DNA of 5,650 bases from Bacteroidia bacterium. Lineage in GTDB: Bacteria; Bacteroidota; Bacteroidia; Chitinophagales; Saprospiraceae. Of the stretch, positions 4,938 through 5,650 are shown one piece after another. The translations under genes and the position numbers were made by a program. The stretch is taken from positions 1 through 5,650 of the forward strand of contig JAUILM010000416.1 in assembly GCA_030432855.1 (NCBI GenBank). Reading direction: 5' to 3'. How positions within the stretch are numbered: position 1 is the first letter of the stretch; each line of letters opens with the position of its first letter. The notes below the pieces were generated by a model, which worked only from the letters and a program-made list of their open reading frames with translations, was not told the DNA's origin and did not search any database.

Positions 4938-5650
4938 AAAGTAGAATAAATACGGTGTTAATTGGTGCTCAAAAGTCAGGTACTACTACTATTTGGCACT
5001 GGCTTTCTCAACATCCAGATATTTATGCACCTGTCGTGATGAAGGATTATCACTTTTTTAGTCGATCAGAATTTTACAATAAAGGTCTTGAACATCTACA
5101 CTCTTTTTATTCGGATTGGAAAGGGCAAAGAATAGTTTTACAGGGTGGAGTCAATTATTACTGTGAGAATGAATTTGGAGCAAGAATTCTGAAATATAAT
5201 CCTACCTGTCGTTATCTCTTATTATTAAGAAATCCGATTGATCGTGCATGGAGTGCTTATAAGTATTTCCGGCGTCTTGGTCAGGAAACTCGTGCATTTT
5301 CAGATGCAATAGCAGATGAATTGGCGGGAAAAATTGTAGATGAAGATAAGCATAGATATGCCTACCTTGATCATGGATTGTATCATAAACATGTTAGTAG
5401 TTTGTGGGGTGATTTGGACAGGGAGTCCATATCAATACTCTTATACGAGGAGGTATTTGCTGAACCGAAGAAGTACCTGAAATCAATTTTGAATTTTCTT
5501 GAGGTTGACTGTAACAGGAAAATTGATCTTGATGTCAATAGAAACAGATCTCAGGCGGTTAAATATCAGTACCTGAATAATCTCATGTTTAGTCAGACAG
5601 GAATCGTTGGGTTTGTCAAGAGAACCATACCAATACAGAAACTGATCCCG
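4934..5650 (+). CDS. Second PAPS-dependent sulfotransferase, 3'-truncated by window edge
   Basis: The frame is open from TTG at 4934 to the last base (239 codons visible), and the family's usual length suggests a few tens of residues are missing. The PAPS 5'-phosphosulfate loop is LIGAQKSGTTTIWHWL (residues 9-24, with Lys14), followed by SQHPDIYAP. KDYHFF (37-42) aligns with the KExHFF/EEIQFF segment of heparan-type sulfotransferases, but with Asp38 where Glu is usual. The 3'-phosphate site is YLLLLRNPIDRAWSAY (94-109), with Arg99 and Ser107. AYLDHGLYHKHV (143-154) and ILLYEEVFAEP (168-178) match later family segments. The TTG is the only possible initiator after the in-frame TAA at 4907; it overlaps the glycosyltransferase stop as TTGA and lacks a clear Shine-Dalgarno, implying reinitiation by ribosomes finishing the upstream gene. 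It is clearly different in sequence from the sulfotransferase at 2898, so the two are not a recent duplication. Confidence 0.88.
   Translation, partial: MKSRINTVLIGAQKSGTTTIWHWLSQHPDIYAPVVMKDYHFFSRSEFYNKGLEHLHSFYSDWKGQRIVLQGGVNYYCENEFGARILKYNPTCRYLLLLRNPIDRAWSAYKYFRRLGQETRAFSDAIADELAGKIVDEDKHRYAYLDHGLYHKHVSSLWGDLDRESISILLYEEVFAEPKKYLKSILNFLEVDCNRKIDLDVNRNRSQAVKYQYLNNLMFSQTGIVGFVKRTIPIQKLIP

Noticed and set aside
1..5650. Defence system, CRISPR array, mobile element, RNA gene or phage element
   Set aside because: No direct-repeat array, transposase, integrase, terminal inverted repeats or tRNA-like sequence was seen; all recognisable proteins are glycan-synthesis enzymes.
2898..5650. Recent tandem duplication of the sulfotransferase gene
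   Set aside because: The two proteins share only the PAPS-binding motifs and general layout; residues around the loops (APKCGTTSL versus AQKSGTTTI) and the rest differ strongly.

Overview
This window holds part of a surface-polysaccharide (O-antigen, capsule or exopolysaccharide) biosynthesis cluster. All genes lie on the + strand and are packed like one transcription unit. The DNA is AT-rich by eye and uses many AGA/AGG, ATA and GGA codons, which is common in glycan clusters. Clear purine-rich Shine-Dalgarno sequences precede several genes and two genes appear to start with TTG. This indicates a prokaryote, but the sequence alone does not fix the phylum, and an archaeon cannot be excluded.

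Layout: (1) a class I SAM-dependent methyltransferase cut by the left window edge, ending at 764; (2) a DegT/DnrJ/EryC1/StrS-type PLP sugar aminotransferase (757-1830), overlapping it by 8 bases; (3) a second SAM methyltransferase with an N-terminal Cys4 zinc-ribbon-like module (1899-2726); (4) a PAPS-dependent sulfotransferase (2898-3773); (5) a GT4-type glycosyltransferase with a TTG start (3816-4937); (6) a second, different sulfotransferase with a TTG start (4934-5650), cut by the right window edge. No stretch over 300 bases lacks a gene. I saw no convincing promoter, terminator, tRNA, rRNA, insertion sequence or CRISPR array.

The genes fit one pathway. The aminotransferase makes an amino-deoxy nucleotide sugar, the GT4 enzyme transfers a sugar onto a growing glycan, and the methyltransferases and sulfotransferases decorate sugar or glycan. 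The expected product is a methylated, sulfated glycan containing an amino sugar. The nucleotide-sugar dehydratase, polymerase, flippase and PAPS supply genes are not in the window.

The least expected feature is in the spacers. Each of the three gaps or junctions between genes 3, 4 and 5 and their predecessors contains a short open frame that begins close to the preceding stop and ends within 10 bases of, or overlapping, the next start (1855-1896, 2751-2891, 3763-3819). The last reads MRCEIAILTFEFYPEGRI, which looks like the amino end of another GT4 glycosyltransferase. I infer deletion or replacement scars, perhaps retained because they couple translation. I found no evidence for a wholly new biological system.
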